DNA of 53,786 bases from CAZNYN01 sp964422205 (GCA_964422205.1 CAYRAI010000012.1:1-53786); one strand, 5' to 3'. Shown: positions 8,692 through 17,513, numbered from the stretch's first letter. Program-made: numbers and translations. The notes: generated by a model from the letters alone, not told the origin.

Positions 8692-9915
8692 TTACTTGCA
8701 TCCGCACTCTTTTGTGTGCAGAAAATGTCCCATTTTGCATACTTTGGTATTGAGATATTTTTCATTGTATTGATTAGACGGTATCTCAATGGGCACACGC
8801 TCTGATATTTCCAGACCGTAGCCGGCAAGCCCTTTAATTTTCACTGGGTTGTTTGTCATGAGCTTAAAGCGCTTAAGTCCAAGGTCGACAAGTATCTGAG
8901 CTCCCACACCATAGTCGCGGAGGTCGGGTGCAAAGCCAAGTGCCACGTTTGCTTCAACTGTATCCATACCCTTTTCCTGAAGTTCATACGCTTTAAGTTT
9001 GGCGAGAAGTCCTATGCCGCGGCCTTCTTGTCTCATATAAAGTATGACGCCTCTTCCCTCTTTTTCTATCATCTGCATTGCTGTGTGAAGCTGTGGGCCG
9101 CAGTCACAGCGGAGAGAACCGAGTAAGTCTCCCGTAAGGCACTCGGAATGTACCCGCACAAGCACATCGTCTACTCCGGCGACGTCTCCTTTGACAAGAG
9201 CAAGGTGTACCGCTCCGGCATTGTCTCCGTATGGGCTTACATACGCATGGCATGTAAAGTCGCCCCATGCCGTCGGTAAATGTATTGTTGCTTCTCGGCG
9301 AACAAATTTTTCTCTTATGACGCGGTAACGGATGAGATTTTCGACGCTGATAATCTTGAGTCCGTTTTCATGAGCAAATTCTATTAACTGAGGCAGACGT
9401 GCCATGCTTCCGTCCTGATTCATTATCTCGCATATAACGCCGCCTTCATTAAGCCCTGCCATACGGGATAAATCGACTGCCGCCTCTGTATGTCCCGCCC
9501 TTTTGAGAACACCGCCATGTCTTGCAACAAGGGGGAATATATGCCCCGGTCTTCTGAAGTCCTCGGGTTTGGCATTGGGGTCGGCAAGAGCTTTTGCCGT
9601 GATGGCTCTCTCCGCTGCCGATATTCCTGTGGTTGTGCCTATCATATGGTCTACAGATACGGTAAATGCCGTTCCGTGAGCATCTGTGTTGTTTTCAACC
9701 ATTTGATTGAGCTGAAGTCTCTTAGCTTGCTCTGCGCCTATAGGCACGCATACAAGCCCTCGGGCTTTTGTGACCATGAAGTTAAGGTCTTCTGTGCGGC
9801 ATAAGTCAGCCGCCATTACAAGGTCGCCTTCGTTTTCTCTGTTTTCGTCATCTACCACGACAACCATTTTGCCAAGTTTTATATCTGCTATAGCTTCTTC
9901 TATTGTGTTAAACAT
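8692..9915 (-). CDS. ribBA: Bifunctional DHBP synthase / GTP cyclohydrolase II
   Basis: This protein feeds both branches of riboflavin synthesis. Residues 1 to about 200 are 3,4-dihydroxy-2-butanone 4-phosphate synthase (DDENRENEGDLV, the acidic metal site, and RPGHIFPL). Residues about 205-400 are GTP cyclohydrolase II, with the zinc ligands in CLTGDLLGSLRCDCG and the catalytic region RQEGRGIGL. At 407 aa the length matches the usual fusion. GGGGGAAG lies upstream of the ATG. It is preceded by ribE and followed by ribH. Confidence 0.97.
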   Translation of the reverse strand: MFNTIEEAIADIKLGKMVVVVDDENRENEGDLVMAADLCRTEDLNFMVTKARGLVCVPIGAEQAKRLQLNQMVENNTDAHGTAFTVSVDHMIGTTTGISAAERAITAKALADPNAKPEDFRRPGHIFPLVARHGGVLKRAGHTEAAVDLSRMAGLNEGGVICEIMNQDGSMARLPQLIEFAHENGLKIISVENLIRYRVIREKFVRREATIHLPTAWGDFTCHAYVSPYGDNAGAVHLALVKGDVAGVDDVLVRVHSECLTGDLLGSLRCDCGPQLHTAMQMIEKEGRGVILYMRQEGRGIGLLAKLKAYELQEKGMDTVEANVALGFAPDLRDYGVGAQILVDLGLKRFKLMTNNPVKIKGLAGYGLEISERVPIEIPSNQYNEKYLNTKVCKMGHFLHTKECGCK

Positions 9916-9930
9916 ATAAGTTACTTCCCC

Positions 9931-10596
9931 CTATGACCAACCATATTCAACAAGTTTATCCCATGTTAAGGATTTTTTCATCTCTTTTGTATCATTTTTT
10001 GCCGAGAATCTTGTTTCAAGGAATTTTGTAATATATTTTCCTATCATGTCTGTTTCAATATTAACCTCATCTCCTATTTTTAAAGAAGAGAGAGTTGTGT
10101 CCGCAAGTGTTGTGGGAATTATGCCTACAGAGAAATTTTCCTCATTGGCATCTATTACTGTGAGGCTTACACCGTCTATCGCCACGGAGCCTTTCGGTAC
10201 AATGCCAGATATCAGCTCGCTTGAAGCGGTAAAAAAGTATTTTCTTGTATTCGGCTGAATCTCTATCCGCGATACTGACGCAGTGCCGTCAATATGCCCC
10301 GCTACAATATGACCGTCAAGCCTTGAGTCAAGCCTCATAGCCCTTTCCAGATTCACAGGAGAACCTGCTTTAAGCTTCCCAAGTTTTGTCCTGTTTCGAG
10401 TTTCCTCCATCATTTCCACACTGAATGAATAGCTGTCGTGTTTTATAATGGTATTGCACGCTCCCATTATTGCGACAGAGTCTCCTAATTTCAGCTCTTC
10501 CGCTATTTGGGGCGCTGATATGTCAAGCCGCCACACATCGCCATTCGGCAGCACGGATATAACTTTGCCAACTGTTTCTACAAGTCCGGTGAACAT
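9931..10596 (-). CDS. ribE: Riboflavin synthase alpha subunit
   Basis: This enzyme dismutates two lumazine molecules to riboflavin and the ribitylaminouracil precursor. The 221-aa protein shows the internal duplication of two beta-barrel lumazine-binding domains; the first opens MFTGLVE and the second contains GHIVAGHIDG. I chose the ATG at 10596, which gives the invariant MFTGLVE start and has GAGGGG 7 nt upstream, over an in-frame start 36 nt further out. It overlaps the ribD 3' end by 19 bp, so translation of the two is likely coupled. Confidence 0.96.
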   Translation of the reverse strand: MFTGLVETVGKVISVLPNGDVWRLDISAPQIAEELKLGDSVAIMGACNTIIKHDSYSFSVEMMEETRNRTKLGKLKAGSPVNLERAMRLDSRLDGHIVAGHIDGTASVSRIEIQPNTRKYFFTASSELISGIVPKGSVAIDGVSLTVIDANEENFSVGIIPTTLADTTLSSLKIGDEVNIETDMIGKYITKFLETRFSAKNDTKEMKKSLTWDKLVEYGWS

Positions 10597-11684
10597 GAAA
10601 AAACCCCTCTTAGGTACAGGTCCTCCCCGCACCTTTGCGTATGTATGTTTTTAAGCTCTATGCATTCTCTCATGCTTTGCAGCTTTATTTTATCGGTAAA
10701 GTGAGTTCCGCCTCCCATAATCTTAGGAGCGGCGAAAAGAGCTATTTCATCGGCAAGTCCGGATTCAATGAATGAACTTGTCACTCCTGCTCCTCCCTCA
10801 ACCATTAAATAGTTTACACCATTTTCGCCGAGTTTTGAGAGTATAAATTTTATGTCGTATGATGACCCATCATCTGGTATTATAACTTTTGCTCCTTTTT
10901 TTTCTAAATCGCTGATTTTGTTCTTGTCCGCGCTCTTGTCCGCAAAAAATATCAGGTTTCCCCCATTTAAAATTTTAGCTGACAAAGGAGTTCTGAGAGT
11001 TCTGTCCAAAACAACCCTTATAGGGCTTCTTCCCTCTGAGCCGCGTACCGTAAGTTCCGGGTCATCGGCAAGAACAGTGCCTGCTCCTGTCAGGAGAGCG
11101 TCGGACTCTGATCTTAATATGTGCACGATTTGGCGGGATACGCTTCCAGTTATCCATTTGCTCTCGCCGTTTGAGAGTGCGATATCTCCGTCAGCCGATA
11201 TCCCGGATTTTATCAAGACCCATGGGCGCTTATATTTCATTTTGAAGATAAAGCCTCTGTTTACCCATTTGCACTCAGCCTCAAGAATGCCCTTATCCAC
11301 TTTTATGCCTGCATTTTCGAGTACGGAAATACCCTTGCAGTTTACTACAGGGTTGGGGTCCGTCATTCCTATAATTACCCTTTTTACTTTGTGCCCGGCG
11401 AGCATGTCAGCGCATGGCGGAGTTTTTCCGTAGTGGCAGCAGGGCTCAAGAGTCACATATACATCTGAACCGCTTATATCTCTTGAGGCATGAGAAACTG
11501 CGTCAACTTCGGCATGGGGGCCGCCATACTTGCGGTGCCAGCCCTTTCCTATCACTGAGCCGTCTTTTACAATCACACAGCCGACTCTGGGATTGGGGCT
11601 TGTCTCGCCTGTGCCTCTTACTGCCAAACTTATTGCCATTCTCATATAGTGTTCGTCAATTCTTCTTTGTTCGGCGTTATTCAT
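10578..11684 (-). CDS. ribD: Riboflavin biosynthesis deaminase/reductase RibD
   Basis: RibD carries the deaminase and reductase steps between the GTP cyclohydrolase product and ribitylaminouracil phosphate. The 368-aa protein has an N-terminal cytidine-deaminase-like zinc domain (HAEVDA and PCCHYGKTPPC, with the His and two Cys zinc ligands) and a C-terminal reductase domain of the DHFR fold (MVEGGAGV). I chose the ATG at 11684, with GAGGAG 10 nt upstream; a TTG 39 nt further out is less likely. The start overlaps the uvrC 3' end by 8 bp. I see no FMN riboswitch upstream, since uvrC abuts it. Confidence 0.96.
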   Translation of the reverse strand: MNNAEQRRIDEHYMRMAISLAVRGTGETSPNPRVGCVIVKDGSVIGKGWHRKYGGPHAEVDAVSHASRDISGSDVYVTLEPCCHYGKTPPCADMLAGHKVKRVIIGMTDPNPVVNCKGISVLENAGIKVDKGILEAECKWVNRGFIFKMKYKRPWVLIKSGISADGDIALSNGESKWITGSVSRQIVHILRSESDALLTGAGTVLADDPELTVRGSEGRSPIRVVLDRTLRTPLSAKILNGGNLIFFADKSADKNKISDLEKKGAKVIIPDDGSSYDIKFILSKLGENGVNYLMVEGGAGVTSSFIESGLADEIALFAAPKIMGGGTHFTDKIKLQSMRECIELKNIHTQRCGEDLYLRGVFSCSPDL

Positions 11685-13152
11685 CTTTATTACGCTCCTC
11701 TTGAGCTTCTCGTAACTTGTCAAATATTCTTTTTGAAAGAGCTTTGCCTATGCCGGGAGCGGAAGCAAGCTCTTCCTCGGGCAAATCTAATATCGCTTTT
11801 GCACTTCCGAATTTTGTTATAAGCTGAGCCGCCTTTGACTTTCCTATGCCTGGCACATCCTCCAGAACACTTCTTCTGTAGCTCCTGCCTCTTGCGGCGC
11901 GGTGAGATGTTATGGCATAGCGGTGGGATTCGTCTCTTACGTGCTGAAGCAGCCGCAGAACCGGATCTGTATATTCAAGCCTCACAGGTTCTTTCCTGTC
12001 AGGAATATAAACCTCTTCAAATTCTTTCGCCAAAGATATTACCGGTATGTTTATAATTCCGAGCTCCTTCAGCGCTGATACTGCAAACTCAAGCTGCACC
12101 GGGCCTCCGTCTATCAGTATGAGCTGAGGCAGTGGCTCCTGTCCGTCAAGACATCTTTTGTAGCGTCTGTGCAGAGTTTCATACATTGAACGGAAGTCGT
12201 CAATGCCCTCAACCGTTTTTATGTTAAATCTTCGGTATAAAGATGTGTTGGGGTATCCCTGCTCAAATACGACAACTACTCCGACTGTGTTTGTACCCCC
12301 TGTGTGGGATATGTCAAAACCGTCTATCCTCCATGGAAGCAGCGGCAGATTAAATACTCTCTGCATAGAGTTAAGAGTCTCCCAAAAGTTTTCTTTGCCG
12401 GCAGGTATCTCGGGAATGGTGTTTTTCTGACGGCTCACTCTCCATATAGCCCTTATTGTGTCTCTGAGCCTTGCCGCCTCCTCAAAAGCCATTGACTGGG
12501 CGGCTTTGTCCATTCGCTTTCTAAGTCTCTCTACCAGCTCTGTTCCGTGTCCCTGGAGCAGCATCAGAACATCAGCGACCCGATCTTTGTACTCATTTTC
12601 CGTGCACAGCCCGGAACAAGGCCCCATACATCTGCCAAGTGAGTGTCTCATGCATGGGCGTTCTTTGTTTTGATTTTTAATGTCTGAAGAGCAGTAGCGC
12701 AAAGGCAGATATCTTTCGATAAGTCTTAAAAGGTCACGAACTTCTGACACTCTTACATAAGGACCAACATATATTCCGTCGTCATCGGCCTTTTGCCTTG
12801 TGACAATTATACGGGGAAATTTTTCCGCCGTGATTTTTATATATGCATACCTTTCGTTCATCTTTAAATCTACATTAAAGAACGGCTGGTATAATTTAAT
12901 AAGTCTGTTTTCCAAAATAAGAGCTTCAATCTCGGATTCGGTTCTGATTGTTGATATATCTCTTATTGTATCTACAAGCTTGCGCAGCCGGGGAGAGGCA
13001 AAGTTGCTGTGTCTGAAATATGATGAGACTCTTTTCCTCAGCGACTTTGCTTTGCCGACATATATTATATTTTTATCTGAATCGTGCATCAAATATACCC
13101 CTGGTTTATCGGGGAATGACTTAACATGCAGCAAAAGTTCGTCTCTATTCAA
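11677..13152 (-). CDS. uvrC: Excinuclease ABC subunit C, compact form
   Basis: UvrC makes both incisions in nucleotide excision repair. Domains in order: GIY-YIG nuclease (residues 15-95), an Fe-S-type four-Cys set (C154, C167, C175, C179), UVR motif binding UvrB (about 205-240), RNase H-like nuclease (about 275-420, with FDIS, LIDGG and RDESHR) and a C-terminal double helix-hairpin-helix (VPGIGKSKA, APGIGKALS). The length is 491 aa against roughly 600 for well-studied UvrC. The missing 100 or so residues are the linker domain between UVR and RNase H. All catalytic motifs remain, so it should be active. The start is TTG with AAAGGA 8 nt upstream. It leads the riboflavin-serS run. Confidence 0.95.
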   Translation of the reverse strand: MNRDELLLHVKSFPDKPGVYLMHDSDKNIIYVGKAKSLRKRVSSYFRHSNFASPRLRKLVDTIRDISTIRTESEIEALILENRLIKLYQPFFNVDLKMNERYAYIKITAEKFPRIIVTRQKADDDGIYVGPYVRVSEVRDLLRLIERYLPLRYCSSDIKNQNKERPCMRHSLGRCMGPCSGLCTENEYKDRVADVLMLLQGHGTELVERLRKRMDKAAQSMAFEEAARLRDTIRAIWRVSRQKNTIPEIPAGKENFWETLNSMQRVFNLPLLPWRIDGFDISHTGGTNTVGVVVVFEQGYPNTSLYRRFNIKTVEGIDDFRSMYETLHRRYKRCLDGQEPLPQLILIDGGPVQLEFAVSALKELGIINIPVISLAKEFEEVYIPDRKEPVRLEYTDPVLRLLQHVRDESHRYAITSHRAARGRSYRRSVLEDVPGIGKSKAAQLITKFGSAKAILDLPEEELASAPGIGKALSKRIFDKLREAQEERNKDE

Positions 13153-13172
13153 AGAAATTATCCTTTCTGAGA

Positions 13173-13201
13173 TTGCTCTTTAAGTTCTCATGTTATAGGA
13201 T
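13173..13201 (+). promoter_or_regulatory. Probable cysS promoter
   Basis: TTGCTC (13173-13178) and TAGGAT (13196-13201) are 17 bp apart in the 90-bp divergent gap between uvrC and cysS. Four of six bases match consensus at each hexamer. The site lies about 40 bp upstream of the cysS ATG. This is a pattern match only. Confidence 0.4.
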
Positions 13202-13242
13202 ATCATAATAAGTTCACAGAAGCACTCAGGAGGTGCCTAAAC

Positions 13243-14652
13243 ATGGCTCTGGTAGTATATAACGATTTGACAAGAAAAAAAGAGGAATTTGTACCTATTG
13301 AAAAAGGCAAGGTGCGTTTTTACGTATGCGGTCCGACAGTGTATGATTTTTTCCATATAGGCAATGCGCGTCCCTTTGTTGTCTTTGACGTATTTCGCCG
13401 TTATCTTGAGCACTGCGGCTACGAAGTAAAGTATGTTCAGAACTTTACTGACATTGATGATAAGATGATTAAGCGCGCCAATGAAATGGGCATAACAGTG
13501 CCGGAACTCGCGGAGCAGTACATTTCAGAATATTATAAAGACGCGGACGCACTGGGAATTAAACGCGCAACAATCAATCCCCGCGCCACTCATGAAATTG
13601 AAGAGATAATAAAAATCGTAAGCAGACTTATAGAAAAAGGGCACGCTTATGAAGCTGACGGAGATGTCTATTTTGATGTACAGAGTTTCCCAGAGTACGG
13701 CAAGCTCTCAAAACAGAGCATAGACGAGCTTCAGTCGGGGGCGCGCATCGACATTGACGAAAGAAAAAAACAGCCTCTTGATTTCGCTCTGTGGAAGGCT
13801 AGCAAACCGGGCGAGCCGTTCTGGGAAAGTCCATGGGGCAAGGGACGTCCCGGCTGGCATATCGAATGCAGCGCAATGTCCACGAAGTATCTAGGAGATA
13901 CTATAGATTTTCACGGCGGCGGGAGCGACCTGATATTCCCCCACCACGAGAATGAGATAGCTCAGTCTGAATGCTCCTGCGGCTGCCGCTTTGTAAATTA
14001 TTGGGTTCATAACGCGTTTTTGACGATAGACAAGGAAAAAATGTCAAAGTCTCTCGGCAACTTTATGACAGTCCGCGATATCCGTCAGAAGTTTAATCCT
14101 CTTGTACTTCGCTACTTCCTTATGAGCGCTCACTACCGCTCCCCCATTAATTTTTCAAAAGAAGGGCTTGAGCAGGCTCAGAATGCATTGGAACGTCTGT
14201 CAAACTGCTATTCCGACTTAAATTTCGCAATAGCGAACCGCACTCAGGGAGAAAGGGATTCCGTATTGGAAGAAGCTCTTATCTCGGCTGAAAAAGGAAT
14301 GACAGAGTCCATGGACGACGACTTCAATACAGCCGGAGCTCTGGGGTCAATATTTGAGGCTGTCAGAGCCGTCAATGTTCACCTCACCGAACATTCGGAA
14401 TGTGATATGGACGCTCTTAAAAAGGCGGGTGAGTTCTTTGAGACGGTGCAGAAAATTTTTGGACTTTTCCCCTCCGACAAGTCAAACTCAGACGGAGAAA
14501 ATGCGGAAATCGACGCTCTTCTAGTTGAACGCACCGAAGCAAGAAAAGCCAAAAATTTTAAGCGCTCTGACGAGATAAGAGACTTGCTTGCTGCCAAGGG
14601 CATAATTATCGAAGATACGCCTCAGGGGCCCCGCTGGAAGAAACAGCTTTAG
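13243..14652 (+). CDS. cysS: Cysteinyl-tRNA synthetase
   Basis: This class I synthetase charges tRNA-Cys. The 469-aa protein has the HIGH-type motif as FHIGNARP, zinc-binding Cys and His residues (CGPTVY near residue 28, a Cys near 208 in HIECSAMS, and HHENE), and the KMSKS loop as KMSKSLGNF. A strong AGGAGGT lies 8 nt upstream of the ATG. It is one of only two plus-strand genes in the window. It has its own short divergent promoter region and shares a bidirectional terminator with the MoaD-like gene. Confidence 0.97.
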   Translation: MALVVYNDLTRKKEEFVPIEKGKVRFYVCGPTVYDFFHIGNARPFVVFDVFRRYLEHCGYEVKYVQNFTDIDDKMIKRANEMGITVPELAEQYISEYYKDADALGIKRATINPRATHEIEEIIKIVSRLIEKGHAYEADGDVYFDVQSFPEYGKLSKQSIDELQSGARIDIDERKKQPLDFALWKASKPGEPFWESPWGKGRPGWHIECSAMSTKYLGDTIDFHGGGSDLIFPHHENEIAQSECSCGCRFVNYWVHNAFLTIDKEKMSKSLGNFMTVRDIRQKFNPLVLRYFLMSAHYRSPINFSKEGLEQAQNALERLSNCYSDLNFAIANRTQGERDSVLEEALISAEKGMTESMDDDFNTAGALGSIFEAVRAVNVHLTEHSECDMDALKKAGEFFETVQKIFGLFPSDKSNSDGENAEIDALLVERTEARKAKNFKRSDEIRDLLAAKGIIIEDTPQGPRWKKQL

Positions 14653-14674
14653 CAAAAATCTCATTTCCCGCGTA

Positions 14675-14711
14675 AATAAAGAAGCCCACGGAATCCGCGG
14701 GCTTCTTTATT
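14675..14711. terminator. Bidirectional terminator between cysS and the AOR operon
   Basis: The sequence AATAAAGAAGCCC is mirrored by GGGCTTCTTTATT around CGG-AAT-CCG, with one A-C mismatch. The A/T ends give a U-rich 3' tail on either strand. It serves convergent cysS (plus) and the MoaD-like gene (minus). Confidence 0.9.
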
Positions 14712-14718
14712 CTTTAGT

Positions 14719-14994
14719 TTAGCCTCCGCCTATAACAGGGAAGATTCTGACGTCGTCTCCGTCTTTTAAGGCTGATTCATCTTTATCGATGTGCAGCATG
14801 TGTATGCCGTTTATGAGAATATTTACTCGGCGTGAGATAACGCCGCCATCCATGCACCGTTCGGTAAAGTCTTTTCCGAATCTCAGACAGAGGATATTCA
14901 TGAGGGCGGACAGTGTAGTCGGACTTTCATCAATAATCAGTTCTTTCATTCCTACCATCGCTCTGATATCAGCAAAGAAACCTACCTTTACCAT
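14719..14994 (-). CDS. MoaD/ThiS-like sulfur carrier protein
   Basis: This 91-aa beta-grasp protein ends in the double-glycine tail of the MoaD/ThiS family (FPVIGGG), which is activated by a MoeB-like enzyme to carry sulfur. Next to an aldehyde:ferredoxin oxidoreductase, its likely job is dithiolene formation for the tungsten pyranopterin cofactor. That role is inferred from position. The ribosome binding site is GGAGGG. It is the last gene of the AOR operon, 32 nt after the catalytic subunit, and ends at the bidirectional terminator. Confidence 0.88.
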   Translation of the reverse strand: MVKVGFFADIRAMVGMKELIIDESPTTLSALMNILCLRFGKDFTERCMDGGVISRRVNILINGIHMLHIDKDESALKDGDDVRIFPVIGGG

Positions 14995-15026
14995 GTTAAC
15001 CGCCCTCCCGTCTTCTGTGCCGTAAA

Positions 15027-16826
15027 TTACTTTAAACCAAGTTCTCTGAGTTTGTCTTCAGTGGGGACTCCGTTCTCATCCCAGCCGCGTATATTGTAGT
15101 ATTCAGGAAGCATTTCGCTGAGACGGCTGATTTTGCCTTTCATCGGTCCTTCTGAAACAGGTTCGTCAAACATTCTTGCCGGCAAGGTGTCGTCTGCTTT
15201 TGTAAATCCGACAGCCATGTTGTACATACGTTCCATATTATAAATTTTCTCTCCGATTTTTGCCACATCATCCGCACTGTACTCTATGCCTGTCGCTCCC
15301 GAGAGCTGTGCGGCAATTGCCGGTGCGCCTAGAGCAAATGTTGTGAAGAGGCACATACCGGCCGCGTCAACCGCCGATGTCAAATCCTGGAATGCCTTTA
15401 CCCATACCGGTTTTTCCTTAATGGACTGCTGATCAAGCTTTTCAGGCAGTCCAAGGATTTCCGGCGAAATTGTGTATCCTCTGACATGGCATCCGCCGCG
15501 GTTTGAAGTGGCGTAATTAAGACCTATTCCCTGAATTCCTCTCGGGTCGTAGGCTGGCATTTCCTGTTTTTTGCATGTCATTGAGACTTCCGGATGCCCG
15601 TACTTTGTACCCAGACGGAAGGAACCCTCTGCCAGGTCATTTCCGAATCCTTTTCTGTACGCAGTAGCTTCTACCAATGCGACAACTGCGTCTTTATTGC
15701 CAAAGTTAAGCTCAAATCCAGCTTCTTCCTTTGACAGAGCTCCTATTTCGTAGAGTTCCATTGCCGCCGCTATGGTAGCGCCCATTGTGATTGTATCAAG
15801 ACCAAGTTCGTTGCACATAAAGTTGGCTTTATTGACAAGGTCAATGTCGTCTATTCCGCAGTCAGAGCCGAAAGACCATGCTGTTTCATATTCGGGTCCT
15901 TCGCCCTCTCCGGCAAATTTGCCTTCGCTCCATGCCACACGTCCGCAGCCTATTACGCATGAGGCGCATGCTTTGTTCCTGTGCAGTCTGGTTGCCGTCA
16001 GAGTTTCTCCGCCTATTTTATCTGCCGTTTCAAAGCAGGATTCGCGGAAATTTCTTGTCGGATGAGAGCCTACGGAATTAAGTATATTTACAAGCACGTT
16101 TGTTCCATAGGCCGGAAGTCCGGCATTTGTAACTCCGTTTTCAAAGAGCAGTTTTCTGCTGTCTCTTACAGCTTTAAGGAATTTTTCTTTGTCTCCTATT
16201 TTTACTCCGTTAGTGCCTCTGACAACAACGGCCTTTAGCTTCTTTGAACCCATAACGGCACCTACGCCGCTGCGTCCCGCGGCTCTGTGCTCATCGTTCA
16301 TTATAGCCGCCATGAGAACCATATTTTCTCCTGCCGGGCCAATACATGCGACTTTTGCATCAGGGTCGGATTTTGCAAGGATTGCTGCCGTTGTTTTGGG
16401 TACATCCAGACCCCACAGATCAGACGCGTCTTTGAGAACGACTTTGCTGTTGTATATGTCAAGATATACAGGCTTCTCTGACTTGCCTTCAAAAATTATC
16501 ATGTCATATCCTGCGTATTTAAGCTCGGGTCCCCAATATCCGCCTGAGTTTGATGCGGCTAAAGTTCCAGTAAGAGGAGCTCTTGTAACCACTTCATAAC
16601 GGCCTGTGCTGGTTCCCATCGTTCCTGTAAGAGGCCCTGCCGCAAAAATAAGGTTATTTTCTGCTCCAAGAGGATCTACGCCGGGAGCTACTTCTTTGGT
16701 ATAGTAATATGTGCCCAGTCCTCTGCAGCCTAGAAAATCTTTTGCCGCATCCATATTCAGCGCTTCTTTTTTAACTGTGCCTTCTGTGAGATTTACTCTT
16801 AGAATTGTCCCGATCCAGCCTGCCAT
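15027..16826 (-). CDS. Aldehyde:ferredoxin oxidoreductase, tungsten family
   Basis: This is the catalytic subunit of a tungsten bis-pyranopterin aldehyde oxidoreductase, converting aldehydes to carboxylic acids. The 599-aa protein carries the AOR N-terminal domain (residues 1-210) and the [4Fe-4S] ligands C287, C290 and C294 with C492. It also has conserved EGPEYE acidic residues near 310 and H447 in GGCHVRG, matching the active-site region of archaeal AOR. The start ATG follows GGAGGT. The upstream gene is a four-cluster ferredoxin ending 1 nt before it, and the downstream one a MoaD-like protein. Metal (W rather than Mo) is inferred from family; substrate range is unknown. Confidence 0.93.
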   Translation of the reverse strand: MAGWIGTILRVNLTEGTVKKEALNMDAAKDFLGCRGLGTYYYTKEVAPGVDPLGAENNLIFAAGPLTGTMGTSTGRYEVVTRAPLTGTLAASNSGGYWGPELKYAGYDMIIFEGKSEKPVYLDIYNSKVVLKDASDLWGLDVPKTTAAILAKSDPDAKVACIGPAGENMVLMAAIMNDEHRAAGRSGVGAVMGSKKLKAVVVRGTNGVKIGDKEKFLKAVRDSRKLLFENGVTNAGLPAYGTNVLVNILNSVGSHPTRNFRESCFETADKIGGETLTATRLHRNKACASCVIGCGRVAWSEGKFAGEGEGPEYETAWSFGSDCGIDDIDLVNKANFMCNELGLDTITMGATIAAAMELYEIGALSKEEAGFELNFGNKDAVVALVEATAYRKGFGNDLAEGSFRLGTKYGHPEVSMTCKKQEMPAYDPRGIQGIGLNYATSNRGGCHVRGYTISPEILGLPEKLDQQSIKEKPVWVKAFQDLTSAVDAAGMCLFTTFALGAPAIAAQLSGATGIEYSADDVAKIGEKIYNMERMYNMAVGFTKADDTLPARMFDEPVSEGPMKGKISRLSEMLPEYYNIRGWDENGVPTEDKLRELGLK

Positions 16827-16827
16827 C

Positions 16828-17304
16828 TTACTTTACCTCCTCAATAGCCTTTTTCATCTTTGCCGAAAACGCCTTTTTCCTGTTAAGGTTGGCAGTGTCA
16901 GCCGGCAAATATTCTATCGCTTTTGTTGGGCAAAATTCCGCGCACATTGGTTCTCCTCCGCACTGGTCGCACTTTCTGGCAGCTTTCGCAGTGCGGCTGA
17001 AGGCTATATTGCCGAAAGGACAAGCCATTACACACATTTTGCATCCGATACATTTTTCTTCGTTTACCGTTACAACTCCGGTTTCTTCATCTCTTGTAAG
17101 AGCTCCTGTCTTGCAGACCGACATGCAGGCTGCATCGTCACATTGGAAACAGAGCATGGGAATATTGCTTCCCATTTCAAATCTAAAAACATTTACCCTT
17201 GATGTTGAAGGTTTGCATTCTCCCTCATGGGCCAGAGAGCAAGCTAATTCACAAGTACCGCATCCGACACATTTTTCCGGCGATGTTACTAAAATCATTT
17301 CCAT
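16828..17304 (-). CDS. Four-cluster ferredoxin subunit of the aldehyde oxidoreductase
   Basis: This 158-aa polyferredoxin has sixteen Cys in four [4Fe-4S] motifs: C12-15-18-22, C52-55-60-64, C85-88-91-95 and C112-115-121-125. It resembles small electron-transfer partners such as HydN, AorA and WorS. It lies 1 nt before the AOR catalytic gene and should pass aldehyde-derived electrons from the AOR cluster to the flavin module encoded just upstream. GAGGAGG precedes the ATG by 8 nt. A structured leader and a terminator-like hairpin lie immediately upstream of this gene. Confidence 0.92.
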   Translation of the reverse strand: MEMILVTSPEKCVGCGTCELACSLAHEGECKPSTSRVNVFRFEMGSNIPMLCFQCDDAACMSVCKTGALTRDEETGVVTVNEEKCIGCKMCVMACPFGNIAFSRTAKAARKCDQCGGEPMCAEFCPTKAIEYLPADTANLNRKKAFSAKMKKAIEEVK

Positions 17305-17359
17305 AAGGCATTCCTCCTCAATGTTTTGCTGCGTAGATCAGTTTTATTTATGGATATAC

Positions 17360-17392
17360 AAAAAGGAGACCCCAAAGTAAGAGGGTCTCCTT
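17360..17392 (-). terminator. Terminator or attenuator ahead of the AOR ferredoxin gene
   Basis: On the minus strand, AAGGAGACCC pairs perfectly with GGGTCTCCTT around a 10-nt loop and runs into five T residues. It lies 122 nt after the HoxU-like gene stop and 55 nt before the ferredoxin start. It could simply end the upstream operon. Because a folded RNA segment precedes it and no clear promoter follows it, it could also be the expression platform of a leader. Confidence 0.8.
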
Positions 17393-17404
17393 CTTTGCAA
17401 ATTA

Positions 17405-17466
17405 GGCAGGCACAGAAATCGCTTTCTGTACCCATTGCCTTGCTTATCTCAGTGAGATAAACAAAG
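17405..17466 (-). ncRNA. Structured intergenic RNA, candidate leader of the AOR genes
   Basis: Two strong adjacent hairpins are visible on the minus strand. The first (17466-17438) is 13 bp with a three-base ACT loop and a few G-U pairs. The second (17432-17409) is 10 bp capped by GCGA, a GNRA tetraloop, with outer GGC/GCC pairs at 17439-17405. It is followed by the hairpin at 17360-17392. This aptamer-then-terminator arrangement ahead of a cofactor-dependent enzyme recalls riboswitch leaders. I cannot match it to the Moco/Tuco class or any class I know, and a dispersed palindromic repeat is the main alternative. Confidence 0.45.
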
Positions 17467-17513
17467 TCGAAGGGAGCGAGATTTTTTTTGTAAAATTATG
17501 AATGTTCTCTATT

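Noticed and set aside
17400..17470. Direct assignment of the leader to the Moco/Tuco riboswitch class
   Set aside because: Only the position and a GNRA loop fit; I could not find the conserved core sequences, so I kept it as an unclassified structured RNA.
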